A DNA stretch of 64,000 nt from positions 124,001 through 188,000 of the forward strand of contig NZ_LJYX01000002.1 in the NCBI RefSeq assembly GCF_001440345.1. The letters are read 5' to 3'. Numbering within the stretch: position 1 is the stretch's first letter; each line of letters opens with the position of its first letter. This document shows, piece by piece, positions 1-10,565 of the stretch. The translations under genes were made by a program, and so were the position numbers. Source of the DNA: Colwellia sp. TT2012. GTDB taxonomy: Bacteria > Pseudomonadota > Gammaproteobacteria > Enterobacterales > Alteromonadaceae. Under the pieces are notes generated by a model. The model did not search any database. It had not been told where the DNA came from and was given only the letters and a program-made list of their open reading frames with translations.

Positions 1-1
1 T

Positions 2-496
2 GATTTATCTAACATGACGGCAATGTTGACGAATATAGGTCATCAAAATACTTCCGGTATAGATTGGAATGTTAGCTACACTGCGGGCATCTTTAGAATA
101 ACGCTTGATACCACTTACTTGATAGAGTTTGAAGAAGACAATGTTTCCTATGAAGGTACCATTGATGGCAATATGGGTGGTTACTCGCAGTTAAAGTCTA
201 ACCTAAGTATTAGTGCTGATATCACTGAAGACTTAAACCTACTTTACACGGCTAACTACATTCAAGGTATGGACGGTGTTAACTACGAAGACGTATTTAC
301 CACGGATGACGTGGTCTATCACAATATATCAACAGCTTACCATGTTAATGATGCTTGGCAGGTAACCGGCGGTATCAAGAACTTATTTGATACTGAACCA
401 GAAGAAGTACCAAATGGTAATGACATGAATACAGTACCCAACATTTATGATGTGGTCGGTCGTATTTTCTTTGTTAATACTTCTTACAAATTCTAA
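2..496 (+). CDS. TonB-dependent receptor, C-terminal fragment (5' end outside window)
   Basis: The frame is open from the first full codon of the window, so this is the 3' end of a longer gene; about 164 residues are visible. Alternating polar and hydrophobic beta-strands, an IKNLFDTEPEE segment typical of the last strands of TonB receptor barrels, and a terminal aromatic residue (ending SYKF) mark an outer-membrane beta-barrel. The family imports siderophores, vitamins, peptides or glycans; the substrate cannot be told from this end. A terminator follows at 561-586. Confidence 0.85.
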   Translation, partial: DLSNMTAMLTNIGHQNTSGIDWNVSYTAGIFRITLDTTYLIEFEEDNVSYEGTIDGNMGGYSQLKSNLSISADITEDLNLLYTANYIQGMDGVNYEDVFTTDDVVYHNISTAYHVNDAWQVTGGIKNLFDTEPEEVPNGNDMNTVPNIYDVVGRIFFVNTSYKF

Positions 497-560
497 GTAG
501 TATTCATTGCGGGTAATAATGGCTGATCTTCATTAAGTTGAATATCAGCCACTAAAATTT

Positions 561-586
561 AAGGCGACTACTTAGTCGCCTTTTTT
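561..586 (+). terminator. Rho-independent terminator after the TonB receptor gene
   Basis: A GC-containing stem (GGCGACT / AGTCGCC) with an ACTT loop is followed directly by six T. It sits about 65 bases after the receptor stop codon. Confidence 0.8.
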
Positions 587-853
587 GATCGGTTTTATTG
601 AAGCACTGCTTTATCGCCAGTTTGAGGGCTATTTAATTGTCGGCGTGGCTGGTATTCTGACTGGTTATTTGAGCGATTATTATCGAAACTGACTTACCGA
701 CAAAATAAATATTGTTTTAGCTCATCATTTCCCCACTCATTTACTGTTTTTACTCGTTTCCCAGTATTATTTAGGTATATAATGTTGATACAAAAAGCAT
801 GAACTAGGGTATTGCTTAGTCATGTGAACATCAAATAGCAGGAGTAATTTATT

Positions 854-1123
854 ATGGGTGGCATCGGAATTTGGCAACTAGTTATTATTGCCGTGATTGT
901 CGTGTTATTATTTGGCACTAAAAAGCTGCGTAATTTAGGTGGTGATTTGGGCTCAGCGATTAAAGGTTTCAAAAGTGCTATCGGTGAAGAGAAAGAGCAA
1001 AATAATAGTGTCGAAAAATCTAGTGCTGAAAAAAACTCGGATAGTTTAGCTGATAACTCTAGTAGTGCAGCAGAAGCAAGTAGTAAAGCCACCAGTAAGA
1101 CTAAAGAAACCGATCAGGCTTAA
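854..1123 (+). CDS. tatA: Sec-independent (Tat) translocase subunit TatA
   Basis: An 89-residue protein with the TatA plan: an N-terminal membrane helix (about residues 4-21), the FGTKKLR hinge, an amphipathic helix (about 25-42) and a long polar Ser/Glu/Lys-rich tail. TatA oligomers form the pore through which folded twin-arginine substrates cross the inner membrane. A GGAG ribosome site lies about 10 bases before the ATG. It is the first gene of tatABC, followed after 3 bases by tatB. The 361-base gap upstream holds only a terminator and a doubtful short frame. Confidence 0.95.
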   Translation: MGGIGIWQLVIIAVIVVLLFGTKKLRNLGGDLGSAIKGFKSAIGEEKEQNNSVEKSSAEKNSDSLADNSSSAAEASSKATSKTKETDQA

Positions 1124-1126
1124 TTT

Positions 1127-1615
1127 ATGTTTGATGTAGGTTTTTGGGAATTAATTCTTATTGCAATTATGGGCTTGGTTATTTTGGGTCCTGAGCGTTT
1201 ACCCGTTGCAATTCGTACGCTGCGCAGCTGGATAACGGGTGCACGTAAATTTAGTGATACCGTTAAAGCTGAGCTTACTGAAGAGTTACGCATTCATGAG
1301 TTGCACGCTAATTTGAAAAAAGCCGAGCAAAGCAATTTACAAAACTTAAGTCCAGCAGTCGCCGAGTCATTAAAAACATTGCAAGAGGCGGCAGCCTCGG
1401 TCACTGAACCCTTTAAAAAAGTGGACAATCAAGCTTTAGATGCCATGATTTCCTCTTCGTCGCTATCTTCAGTGAATACTGAAGTGGAGCAAGACGATAG
1501 TGCTAAAAGCCCGAGTACCGATAGTGCAACGGTAGCCGAAACAAGTTCCGCAGCACAATCAGCTGAACAATCAACAAAAGTAGCTAACCCAGAAAGTGAT
1601 AAACGCCAATCATGA
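1127..1615 (+). CDS. tatB: Sec-independent translocase subunit TatB
   Basis: A 162-residue protein. It starts with a membrane helix containing an early Glu (FWELILIA), then the GPERLP hinge that separates TatB from TatA, an amphipathic helix and a low-complexity Ser/Ala/Glu tail from about residue 105. TatB and TatC form the receptor for twin-arginine signal peptides. The stop codon overlaps the tatC start (ATGA), which indicates translational coupling. Confidence 0.95.
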   Translation: MFDVGFWELILIAIMGLVILGPERLPVAIRTLRSWITGARKFSDTVKAELTEELRIHELHANLKKAEQSNLQNLSPAVAESLKTLQEAAASVTEPFKKVDNQALDAMISSSSLSSVNTEVEQDDSAKSPSTDSATVAETSSAAQSAEQSTKVANPESDKRQS

Positions 1616-2376
1616 GCACAGCCCCAGCACCTAGTGCCAGCCTATTTGATCACCTGTTAGAATTACGTAATCGTTTATTACGCGCCATTTTAGCGGTGTT
1701 AATTGTCTTTTGTTGCTTGGTATACTTTGCCCAAGATATTTACCAATATGTGGCACAGCCATTGTTAGCAACTATGCCTGAGGGCTCACAAATGATAGCA
1801 ACCGATGTTGCTTCGCCGTTTTTTGCCCCCTTTAAATTAACCTTGGTATTATCACTCTTTATTGCTATGCCATTTGTCTTATATCAAATGTGGTCATTTG
1901 TGGCACCAGGTTTATACAGTAATGAAAAACGTTTGATTGTGCCATTAATGTTTGGTTCTACGCTACTGTTTTATAGCGGTATTGCTTTTGCTTACTTTAT
2001 TGTTTTTCCAGTAGTGTTTACTTTTTTTGCTTCTGTAGTACCAGAAGGGGTGATGATTGCCACAGATATTAGTAGTTATCTGGACTTCATTTTAAAGCTC
2101 TTTTTTGCTTTTGGCGCGGCATTTGAGATCCCCATTGTTATCATTTTACTGTGTTGGACGGGTATAACGACACCTGATAGCTTAAGAGAAAAACGAGCCT
2201 ATGTAGTGGTGGGTGCTTTTATTGTGGGCATGTTATTAACACCGCCTGATATTATTTCACAGACTATGTTGGCTGTGCCTATGCTGCTATTGTTTGAAGT
2301 GGGTATTATTATTGCTTCGTTTTATCATAAAGAAGACGAAGATAATTCAATTGATGCAAAAGAGAGTAAAGAATGA
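1612..2376 (+). CDS. tatC: Sec-independent translocase subunit TatC
   Basis: A 254-residue polytopic protein with six predicted membrane helices. It has the N-terminal [12 protein letters not shown] motif that contacts signal peptides and the conserved periplasmic and helix-4 residues (FGAAFEIP). TatC is the main signal-peptide receptor of the Tat system. It overlaps tatB by 4 bases and the following hypothetical gene by 4 bases, so the four genes form one tightly coupled operon. Confidence 0.96.
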   Translation: MSTAPAPSASLFDHLLELRNRLLRAILAVLIVFCCLVYFAQDIYQYVAQPLLATMPEGSQMIATDVASPFFAPFKLTLVLSLFIAMPFVLYQMWSFVAPGLYSNEKRLIVPLMFGSTLLFYSGIAFAYFIVFPVVFTFFASVVPEGVMIATDISSYLDFILKLFFAFGAAFEIPIVIILLCWTGITTPDSLREKRAYVVVGAFIVGMLLTPPDIISQTMLAVPMLLLFEVGIIIASFYHKEDEDNSIDAKESKE

Positions 2377-2882
2377 CAGCAATGAATTTATTAACCGGTA
2401 CCGCACTTATCAGCGGCTTGGTATTTCCCCTATTAGCATTAGGTCAGACGACTAATCTAGCTGCTGACATTAAGGTTTGTCGACAAATAAGCCAGGACCA
2501 AGCAAGATTAACTTGTTTTGATGCACTTAGTCAGCAAAAGCCATCAGTAAGCAAGCTAGCAAGTACATCGGTAACCGCTGGACAAGTGGCTTTAACTGCA
2601 CAGCAAATTGATACTTTTGCTAAAGAGCAGGTAATAAAAACCAGTGAAGAACGCGCTAACGAAATAAATAGCATAACCCTAACCATTAGTAAATTATCTA
2701 AAACCATACGAGGACAGTGGAAAATAACCTTTGAAAACGGTCAGAAATGGCAACAAAAAGATAGCATTAAGTTTAAGTTAAAAATCGGCCAAGAGGTGAT
2801 TTTAACCAAAGGTGCACTTAGTGCGGTATTTTTACAAAAAGAAAATGCCAATAAACGCATGAAAGTAAAAAGATTAAAATAG
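2373..2882 (+). CDS. Secreted hypothetical protein in the tat operon
   Basis: A 169-residue protein with a probable signal peptide (about residues 1-24, ending LALGQ). [18 protein letters not shown] segment follows, with two Cys that could form a disulfide; this pattern recurs in many small exported gammaproteobacterial proteins. The C-terminal half is basic and beta-rich ([13 protein letters not shown] onward). The start overlaps the tatC stop (ATGA). No function is recognised. The signal peptide lacks a twin-arginine motif, so it is probably Sec-exported despite the tat context. Confidence 0.75.
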   Translation: MTAMNLLTGTALISGLVFPLLALGQTTNLAADIKVCRQISQDQARLTCFDALSQQKPSVSKLASTSVTAGQVALTAQQIDTFAKEQVIKTSEERANEINSITLTISKLSKTIRGQWKITFENGQKWQQKDSIKFKLKIGQEVILTKGALSAVFLQKENANKRMKVKRLK

Positions 2883-2894
2883 AGCGAGACTAGT

Positions 2895-3791
2895 TTGAAT
2901 AACAACTTGTTAAAAGGTAATAACTTAACCGCTAAGACCTCAGCAGCTAAGGCCTCATCAAACAAGGCCTCATCAAACAAGGCCTTAATAGATGTAGGTG
3001 TTAATTTAACCAATAAACGCTTTGATAAAGATCGTGAAGCGGTAATTGCTCGCGCACAATCGGCAGCGCTCAGTGGTTTACTGATCACTGGGACTAGTGT
3101 TGTCGAAAGTCAAAAAGCCTTAGCACTGTGCCAGCAATACCAAACAGATTTTCCTAATTTTTTATATAGCACAGCCGGTGTTCACCCGCACGATGCTGAC
3201 CATGTTTCAGTTGACTATATAGCTCAGCTCAAACAATTAGCCATGCACACACAGGTCAAAGCTATTGGGGAATGTGGTCTGGATTTTAATCGCAATTTTT
3301 CAACACCCGCCCAGCAAAAAATAGTTTTTAGCGAGCAGGTTGCTTTAGCGGCTGAATTACAAATGCCATTATTTTTACATCAAAGAGATGCTTTTGTACC
3401 CTGGTTTAATATTCTATCGCCCTACTTAGATAAAGTACCTGCCATGGTCGCTCACTGTTTTACCGGTTCGAAAAATGAATTAATGCAATGTATTAACGCT
3501 GATATGTATATTGGCATTACCGGTTGGCTATGTGATGAGCGCCGCGGTCAAGCCCTTCGTGACATTGTCAGTTTGATCCCGTTAAATCGTTTGTTAATTG
3601 AAACGGATGCGCCCTATTTAACGCCTAGAACGATCCGACCAAAACCGAAAAGTAGCCGCAACGAACCCAGTTATTTACCTTACATACTGAAAGAAATTAC
3701 TAGCATTACCGGGCTTGACCAAGAAGAGATAGCTTGGCAAACTAGTCGTAATGCCGAAAAGGTGTTTAATTTTCCTACAAAAAGGAATTAA
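2895..3791 (+). CDS. tatD: TatD-family metal-dependent DNase
   Basis: The core from about residue 32 (ALIDVGVNLTN) matches TatD throughout: AGVHPHDA (metal-binding His), IGECGLDFNRN (catalytic Glu), LFLHQRDA, VAHCFTG and the C-terminal ETDAPYL. TatD is a Mg-dependent 3'-5' exonuclease of the amidohydrolase fold; it is not needed for Tat transport despite its name. No ATG precedes the core, so the frame begins at a TTG at 2895 and carries an Ala/Ser/Asn/Lys extension that includes a 15-bp tandem duplication. The true start is uncertain. Confidence 0.9.
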   Translation: MNNNLLKGNNLTAKTSAAKASSNKASSNKALIDVGVNLTNKRFDKDREAVIARAQSAALSGLLITGTSVVESQKALALCQQYQTDFPNFLYSTAGVHPHDADHVSVDYIAQLKQLAMHTQVKAIGECGLDFNRNFSTPAQQKIVFSEQVALAAELQMPLFLHQRDAFVPWFNILSPYLDKVPAMVAHCFTGSKNELMQCINADMYIGITGWLCDERRGQALRDIVSLIPLNRLLIETDAPYLTPRTIRPKPKSSRNEPSYLPYILKEITSITGLDQEEIAWQTSRNAEKVFNFPTKRN

Positions 3792-3797
3792 TTTAAA

Positions 3798-4679
3798 ATG
3801 AAGCCAGTCGTTATCGCTAAAATTACAGGTTATGCAGCTTTATTGATCTTGTATACTCCTGTGACTATGGCGGTTACCGCAGAGAGTAGCGAACCGCTAT
3901 ATTTTACTATGGGGTTTTTTTTTGGCAGCGTCATAACCGCCATCATTACTTGTTATTTAAGTCGGCATTTTCACAAAAAATATCAACAAATGTTATTGCA
4001 GCTTAAGTTAGCAAAAAACAATAACAAAATAGCCGAGCAAACCATGAAAAGCTTGACTGAAGAGCAACAAGACAGTCAAGATTTATTAGAAGAAAGGGTA
4101 CAAGAGCGTACGCTAGAGCTTAATATAGCCTTGCAAGAATTAGAAAGTGCAAACCAAGAGCTTGAACGAAAAAATGTCCTAGATGAACTTACCGGCTTAC
4201 ATAACCGACGATTTTACGATCAAAAAATATTAGCCGAGTATCGCCGTAGTCGCCGTAATCTTACCCCTTTAAGTTTAGTGTTAATTGATATTGATCATTT
4301 TAAATTAGTGAATGATAATTATGGGCATTTAGCCGGAGATCAGTGTCTTATTTGGCTATCGAAACATATTAAGCAAAGCTTGAAGCGTAGCGCTGATAAA
4401 GCATTTCGTTATGGTGGTGAGGAATTTTGTCTCATTCTCCCTAATACCGATGTAGAAGGTGCACTACTCCTGGCTGAACAATTACGCTTGTTGTTAAATG
4501 AACAAGTTTTCATTTTCCAAGAAATCGAGATAGCGCTAACGATTAGTTGTGGTATTTGTACTTACCAGCAAGAAGTGGATATTGGCCCCGAACAAATTTT
4601 CTCTGGCGCTGATAAAGCGCTATACCAAGCAAAGAATAATGGTCGCAATCAAACGCAACAATATATTTTAACAGAATAA
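3798..4679 (+). CDS. Membrane-anchored diguanylate cyclase (GGDEF)
   Basis: A 293-residue protein. Two hydrophobic segments (about 8-26 and 37-54) anchor it in the membrane. A coiled coil (about 60-126) leads into a complete GGDEF domain: DELTGLHNRR at 129-138, DIDHFK at 164-169 and the active GGEEF at 206-210. An RSAD inhibitory site lies five residues before GGEEF, so product inhibition by cyclic di-GMP is expected. It lies 6 bases after tatD and about 10 before hemB, so it is probably co-transcribed with them. Confidence 0.92.
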   Translation: MKPVVIAKITGYAALLILYTPVTMAVTAESSEPLYFTMGFFFGSVITAIITCYLSRHFHKKYQQMLLQLKLAKNNNKIAEQTMKSLTEEQQDSQDLLEERVQERTLELNIALQELESANQELERKNVLDELTGLHNRRFYDQKILAEYRRSRRNLTPLSLVLIDIDHFKLVNDNYGHLAGDQCLIWLSKHIKQSLKRSADKAFRYGGEEFCLILPNTDVEGALLLAEQLRLLLNEQVFIFQEIEIALTISCGICTYQQEVDIGPEQIFSGADKALYQAKNNGRNQTQQYILTE

Positions 4680-5741
<1,062 letters not shown>

Positions 5742-5778
5742 GTTTTACATTAAAACTTAACTTAAAAATTAATATAAA

Positions 5779-5804
5779 TGCGCGATTTATTCGCGCTTTT
5801 TTTT
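5779..5804 (+). terminator. Rho-independent terminator after hemB
   Basis: The stem GCGCGA / TCGCGC has a TTTAT loop and is followed by eight T. It closes the tat-tatD-hemB run. Confidence 0.85.
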
Positions 5805-5844
5805 GGCTAGTATTTGATTGAGTAGAATTATTTTAAGCCGATCA

Positions 5845-6501
5845 CTATAGTTTTTTTGCCATTAATACTTTTTGACAAGACGGTCTGGTCATTAAATCCG
5901 CTAAATATTGCTCTATTTTCGGATAATCAGCTATCAGGTTAAAACCTGTCGGTAGGCAAGAGATATAATGCAACATGGGTGCTAATAAGGCATCAGCAAT
6001 GGTGAACTCTGCGGCAGCGAGAGCTGTCTCTTCGCCTAACATCTTTTCAATGATAGCTAAAGTAGCTGCCGCTTTAGGTTGCACCTCTTTAACAACATCA
6101 AAGCGAACACTATTTTCTTTCCCTTTGGGAAAAGCAAACTCTAGCAGGTATTCTCTGACCAGTACCTTATCAATATCTATAGAGATTAGTGCACACAGAG
6201 CATCGTGTCGGGCAAAAGCAAAACTATCATTGGGCTGCAACGCCTTGTCTTTATCAAGGTATCGACAAATACTGGTTGTTTCCGGCAGAACTAAGCCGCC
6301 TTGAAGCGGGTTACCTGCAAGTAATACTGGTATTTTACCAAAAGGGTGCCAAATGTGGTGCTGTTCGCCTTGAAAGGTTATTTCTTTGCCATCCACCTCG
6401 ATGCCAACGGTATATGCAAGCTGCTTTTCTTCACACACTAGCATCACCGTACGAACGAAATTAGAAAAGCTTGGCCCGTAGATGTGTATTGCTGCTGTCA
6501 T
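5845..6501 (-). CDS. Glutathione S-transferase family protein
   Basis: A 218-residue protein with a thioredoxin-like N-terminal domain (about 4-80) that begins IHIYGPSFSNFVRTV and contains PETTSICRYL, the family's glutathione-binding Glu-Ser/Thr turn. An all-helical C-terminal domain (about 95-215) follows. It likely conjugates glutathione to electrophiles or acts as a glutathione-dependent reductase. It is divergent from a TetR regulator, with a perfect palindrome between them, so it is probably that regulator's target. Confidence 0.85.
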   Translation of the reverse strand: MTAAIHIYGPSFSNFVRTVMLVCEEKQLAYTVGIEVDGKEITFQGEQHHIWHPFGKIPVLLAGNPLQGGLVLPETTSICRYLDKDKALQPNDSFAFARHDALCALISIDIDKVLVREYLLEFAFPKGKENSVRFDVVKEVQPKAAATLAIIEKMLGEETALAAAEFTIADALLAPMLHYISCLPTGFNLIADYPKIEQYLADLMTRPSCQKVLMAKKL

Positions 6502-6558
6502 TTTATTCTCCTTTATGTAAAATCTTCACTGTATAGACAATAATCTACTCATAATTAA

Positions 6559-6578
6559 AATATGTTCAAGAACATATT
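6559..6578. promoter_or_regulatory. Palindromic operator between the GST and TetR genes
   Basis: Perfect 9-bp arms (AATATGTTC / GAACATATT) are separated by AA. The site lies in the 129-base divergent intergenic region, 57 bases from the GST start and 53 from the TetR start. This is the size and place expected for an operator bound by the adjacent TetR dimer; the binding itself is inferred. Confidence 0.65.
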
Positions 6579-6630
6579 ATAAAAATATGAAATACTATCT
6601 TTAGAATATGCAAGCAAGTGGAGCTTAGCC

Positions 6631-7200
6631 ATGGCATGGCAAGAAACTCATAAAGAACAGTCCAAAGAAAGAATTTTAACCAGTGCAGCTATGCTCTTTA
6701 CCCATCATGGTTTTGAACAGATATCCATTGATCAAGTGATGAAAAAAGCAGAGTTAACCCGAGGCGCTTTTTATAGTCACTTTAAATCAAAGAGTGATTT
6801 ATACGCCCAAGCAATCAGTAAAGCTGCCACTGTCGCTTACCGGCGTAAGCCTGAAAATTGTCCGCAGACCATGAAAAATTTTGCTCAATATTATTTAAGT
6901 CCTGAGCATAGAGATGATCAAAATGAACAAGCATGCCCGTTAGCCTTTTTGCTATCAGATATAAGCCAAAAAGATGAGCAAGTAAAAGAGACTTACACCA
7001 AGACCCTACAAGCCTTTATCGGCCAAGCTCAAGCCTTAACTCCAACCCGAGAACAAGCGCTACAAAGCGTGGTGCTGATGATTGGTGGCTTGGCTTTATC
7101 TAGAGCATTAGCTGATAAAGACTTAAGTAATGAACTCTTAGCTGCTTGCCAAGTAGGGATTAGATCGCTAACAAGTAATGGGGAAAATGATGTCGGCTGA
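6631..7200 (+). CDS. TetR/AcrR-family transcriptional regulator
   Basis: A 189-residue protein with an N-terminal TetR helix-turn-helix (about 13-58, ending LTRGAFYSHFKSKSDLY) and a divergent ligand-binding C-terminal domain. It probably represses itself and the divergent GST gene through the palindrome at 6559-6578, and releases on binding a hydrophobic or electrophilic compound. The following membrane-protein gene overlaps its last codons, so the two are likely co-expressed. Confidence 0.88.
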   Translation: MAWQETHKEQSKERILTSAAMLFTHHGFEQISIDQVMKKAELTRGAFYSHFKSKSDLYAQAISKAATVAYRRKPENCPQTMKNFAQYYLSPEHRDDQNEQACPLAFLLSDISQKDEQVKETYTKTLQAFIGQAQALTPTREQALQSVVLMIGGLALSRALADKDLSNELLAACQVGIRSLTSNGENDVG

Positions 7201-7483
7201 ATTCAGTATAATATTAGTAAACGCAGTGATTATACTTATTGCTTATGTCTCTGTGTACCCGAAATTGGCCGGTAAAAACCTTAATAAAGTAGCGCTATTT
7301 GATTGCGTGGCTTCTGGCTTAGCCTTGGTTATTGTGGCAAGTAAATACTGGGGCACAAGTGTTGAGTTTGATTTTTTAATGGTTGAGCTAAATTGGTTTT
7401 GGTTTACCCTACTAAGTTATAGCGTCATTGAAATACCGGTAGCTTTGTGGTATTTCAAGGCTTCCTTTACTAAAGGCAGTTAA
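7187..7483 (+). CDS. Small hypothetical membrane protein
   Basis: About 98 residues with three hydrophobic segments (about 5-25, 38-55 and 66-88 of the longest frame) and no recognised domain. In-frame ATGs lie at 7178, 7187 and 7190; GGGG at 7180-7183 supports 7187 or 7190. The start lies within the end of the TetR gene, so it belongs to that transcript. It may be a membrane component of the same detoxification response, but this rests on position only. Confidence 0.65.
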   Translation: MMSAEFSIILVNAVIILIAYVSVYPKLAGKNLNKVALFDCVASGLALVIVASKYWGTSVEFDFLMVELNWFWFTLLSYSVIEIPVALWYFKASFTKGS

Positions 7484-7518
7484 AGCTAAATAAGGCTACC
7501 GGCAAGATGAAAATTTGT

Positions 7519-8499
7519 TTAGATAATTTTAGCATCGGGGACTAATTCAAAAAGTAAGCCCTCACGAAGTGCGCCGCTAGATAGAGCTAATGTTTCAATA
7601 TGCAGACATTCGAATAGGGCAATTAAAATGGCTAGACCACTGGCTAACACCGCTTTACGATCTGCTCTCAGCCCCGCAATATTGATATTATCTATGGTCT
7701 GGCAACTTATTAGCGTTTGTTGTATTTCATTAAGAAAGGTTAAGGTGATTATAGGTGTTTGCTGACGTTGCTTAAGTATCTCGATCATGGCTTGCATGGT
7801 GCCTGAGCGGCCTACAGCAGACTGCCAACCAAGTTGCATAAAGTCTTTGTTCACTGTGCTAATGACATTGGCCGCGGCGGCAATACCATGAGTAAAATTC
7901 TGCTGGTTAAGTATGCCACCAGTAAAGTATTTACTCATAAAGCTAACGCAGCCAATATTTAAACTAACTACTTTCTTTGCCGTACAGCCAGCGCCGACGA
8001 TAATTTCAGTACTAGCACCGCCAATATCGAGCACTAATTTCTTAGCATGTGATTGCTGGGTAATGGTGGTAGAAGTGTGAGCAACCCCAGCATATATTGT
8101 TCTAGCTTCTTGCTCTCCGCTCAGTAATTTAATATTTTTGGGCAATATTTTCTTAGCGGCATCAAAAAACAGCTGATTATTTTCGGCAATACGTAATGCT
8201 GCTGTTGCGACAATAATAATATTGTTTACTGGAATCGTTTGTAGGTATAAGGAGAAGTTTTTAAGACAATCAAGGCCACGTAAAATGGCATCATCACTGA
8301 GTAGGTTATTACTATCTAATCCTGCGGCTAAGCGAACTTTTTGCTTAATTTTATTGACGATTTTTATTGATTTACCCTTTGGTCCGGTAACCAAACAGGT
8401 AATAAGTAGGTGGAAACTATTAGAACCTAAATCAACCACAGCGTAATGGTTATCATCATACTGTGGAATTACTTGATTTTGGCTCACTAAGTTACTCAA
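7519..8499 (-). CDS. gppA: Ppx/GppA-family phosphatase, short form
   Basis: A 326-residue protein with both ASKHA phosphate-binding motifs: AVVDLGSNSFHLLI near residue 20 and LVLDIGGASTEIIVG near 160. The family hydrolyses exopolyphosphate and the 5' phosphate of pppGpp. E. coli GppA and Ppx are about 500 residues; this protein stops after the two actin-like domains and lacks the C-terminal HD-type region. It lies beside rhlB as gppA does in E. coli, which favours gppA over ppx. Confidence 0.82.
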   Translation of the reverse strand: MSNLVSQNQVIPQYDDNHYAVVDLGSNSFHLLITCLVTGPKGKSIKIVNKIKQKVRLAAGLDSNNLLSDDAILRGLDCLKNFSLYLQTIPVNNIIIVATAALRIAENNQLFFDAAKKILPKNIKLLSGEQEARTIYAGVAHTSTTITQQSHAKKLVLDIGGASTEIIVGAGCTAKKVVSLNIGCVSFMSKYFTGGILNQQNFTHGIAAAANVISTVNKDFMQLGWQSAVGRSGTMQAMIEILKQRQQTPIITLTFLNEIQQTLISCQTIDNINIAGLRADRKAVLASGLAILIALFECLHIETLALSSGALREGLLFELVPDAKII

Positions 8500-8526
8500 T
8501 GTGCATTTATATCTAGGGGAAGCTAA

Positions 8527-9822
8527 TTAGCTGCTGCGATTAGTATTGCCACCGCGATTTCCTGGTTTAGTATTATAGCGTCCGCCTTGTCTATTACCAC
8601 CGGTTCTTGAGGTATTAGTCCTATGACGGCGTTGACGAGGTTTAGGTCTAGGTAAGTCAGTCAGTAAGGCATCATGATCATACTTAGTTACGGGTAGATC
8701 ATGTTGAATATAAGTTTCAATTTCAGGTAAATTAAAGACATATTGTTCACACGCTAAACTGATGGCATGACCGCTTTCGCCTGCACGACCAGTACGACCA
8801 ATGCGATGGACATAGTCTTCGCAATCATCAGGTAGATCATAGTTGAAAACATGCGTTACGCTGGGGATATGTAAACCCCGGGCAGCAACATCAGTTGCCA
8901 CGAGAATATCTATTGTACCTTCAGTAAATTGCTCTAATATTTTCAAACGCTTTTTCTGTGGCACATCACCGGTTAATAAACCAACACGTATTTTATCGGC
9001 ACTCAGATGGTCATAAACTTTTTCACAAACATGTTTGGTATTTGCAAAAACAATGGCTTTTTCAGGCCAATCTTCTTCAATCAATGTTTGTAACAAAGCC
9101 ATCTTATCTTCGTTAGATGGATAGAAAAGCTCTTCACTGATGCGAATGTTAGTTTTTTGCTCAGGGGCAATTTCAACACTGGTTGGATCATTCATATGAT
9201 CGAAGGCTAATTCTTTAACACGGAACGATAAGGTTGCCGAAAACAGCATGCTTAAACGTTCAGTAGCAGCAGGCATTTTATCAAACATATAACGAATATC
9301 TTTAATAAAGCCTAAATCAAACATTCTATCGGCTTCATCAAGTACGATGACTTCGATGTTGCTAAGGTTGTAAATGCCTTGTTTCAAGTAATCTATTAAG
9401 CGACCACAAGTACCAATAAGAATATCAACACCTTGTTCAAGTTCTAAGCGTTGACTTTCATAACCTTCACCCCCATATACAACACCAAGTCGTAAGCCAG
9501 TGCTTTTTGCCATTTCTTTAGCATCACGGTGAATTTGTATCGCTAATTCACGTGTTGGCGCCATTATCAAGGCTCTAGGTTGGTTATGTGTTGGCGCTTC
9601 TTTTTGTAGCAGATGATGAAAAGTAGCGGCTAGAAAGGCAAGGGTTTTACCTTCACCAGTTTGTGCTTGGCCAGCTATATCAGTGCCTTTTAGTAAAACG
9701 GGTAAAGACATCGCCTGAATAGGCGTACAATATTCGAAGCCCATGGCTTCTAATCCGGTCACTACTTGCGGAGCAAGATTTAGGTCAGCGAATTTTGTTT
9801 CAGTTAAGTGTGTTTTTTTCAT
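8527..9822 (-). CDS. rhlB: ATP-dependent RNA helicase RhlB
   Basis: A DEAD-box helicase of 431 residues. The Q motif (YCTPIQ), Walker A as GEGKT rather than the usual GTGKT, PTRELA, DEAD ([10 protein letters not shown]), [14 protein letters not shown] and [10 protein letters not shown] are all visible in order. The C-terminal tail from about 393 is rich in Arg and Gly, as expected for RNA binding. In E. coli RhlB works in the RNA degradosome. The placement next to gppA and divergent from trxA matches E. coli. Confidence 0.95.
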   Translation of the reverse strand: MKKTHLTETKFADLNLAPQVVTGLEAMGFEYCTPIQAMSLPVLLKGTDIAGQAQTGEGKTLAFLAATFHHLLQKEAPTHNQPRALIMAPTRELAIQIHRDAKEMAKSTGLRLGVVYGGEGYESQRLELEQGVDILIGTCGRLIDYLKQGIYNLSNIEVIVLDEADRMFDLGFIKDIRYMFDKMPAATERLSMLFSATLSFRVKELAFDHMNDPTSVEIAPEQKTNIRISEELFYPSNEDKMALLQTLIEEDWPEKAIVFANTKHVCEKVYDHLSADKIRVGLLTGDVPQKKRLKILEQFTEGTIDILVATDVAARGLHIPSVTHVFNYDLPDDCEDYVHRIGRTGRAGESGHAISLACEQYVFNLPEIETYIQHDLPVTKYDHDALLTDLPRPKPRQRRHRTNTSRTGGNRQGGRYNTKPGNRGGNTNRSS

Positions 9823-9994
9823 GGCGCAAGCTTAACATTTTTGATTGCTAAATAGTGGCTTAAAAATTAATTAATTAGATTTTAGGGTATTACTAGTTAA
9901 TTTATTCCAATGAAACATAAAACAGTATTGGCAAAGTAGTTAATCACGGTATAATTACCACAAAGGCGTTTTCGCCATAACAACGGAGAATATG

Positions 9995-10321
9995 ATGAGC
10001 GATAAAATTGTTCAGCTAACTGATGATAGTTTTGAAGCAGATGTATTAAAAGCATCGGGTTTAGTATTAGTTGATTTTTGGGCTGAATGGTGTGGTCCAT
10101 GTAAAATGATTGCCCCAGTACTTGACGATATTGCCACAGAATATGAAGGCAAAGTCACTATTGGTAAATTAAACATAGACCAAAACTCAGTGACACCACC
10201 TAAATACGGTGTCCGTGGTATTCCAACCTTATTACTGTTTAAAGACGGTGAAATCGCTGACACTAAAGTGGGCGCATTATCAAAAACTCAATTAAAAGAA
10301 TTTTTAGATAAAAATTTGTAA
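9995..10321 (+). CDS. trxA: Thioredoxin 1
   Basis: A 108-residue thioredoxin with the redox motif WCGPC and the cis-proline loop RGIPTLL, close to E. coli TrxA over its whole length. It is the general cytosolic disulfide reductase. The ATG at 9995 is chosen because GGAG at 9985-9988 is 6 bases away, versus 3 from the ATG at 9992. A small hairpin (GGCG-TTTT-CGCC, 9965-9976) lies in the leader. A terminator follows before rho. Confidence 0.96.
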   Translation: MSDKIVQLTDDSFEADVLKASGLVLVDFWAEWCGPCKMIAPVLDDIATEYEGKVTIGKLNIDQNSVTPPKYGVRGIPTLLLFKDGEIADTKVGALSKTQLKEFLDKNL

Positions 10322-10333
10322 TTTTTAAAGCTT

Positions 10334-10378
10334 AAAAAGCCTGACAACTGCTACCTAAGTTAGCAGGCTTTTTTTTTT
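10334..10378 (+). terminator. Rho-independent terminator after trxA
   Basis: AAAAAGCCTG pairs with CAGGCTTTTT around a long loop, and the hairpin ends in a run of ten T. It separates trxA from rho. The following 187 bases form the rho leader; no leader peptide could be supported there. Confidence 0.8.
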
Positions 10379-10565
10379 AACAGAAAAAATGTTCACTTAC
10401 CTCTTCATTCAGCCTTTACCTAATCAGATTTTAGTGCTAAATTTAGCCCCTGAGTACACAATTACATCTCTTTATCTCTATTCTTATTGTAACAAATACA
10501 TTTAATATACACTGTGCTGGCAATCGCCTAAGACACTATCACTTAAAATAGTTTAAGAAACCCCT

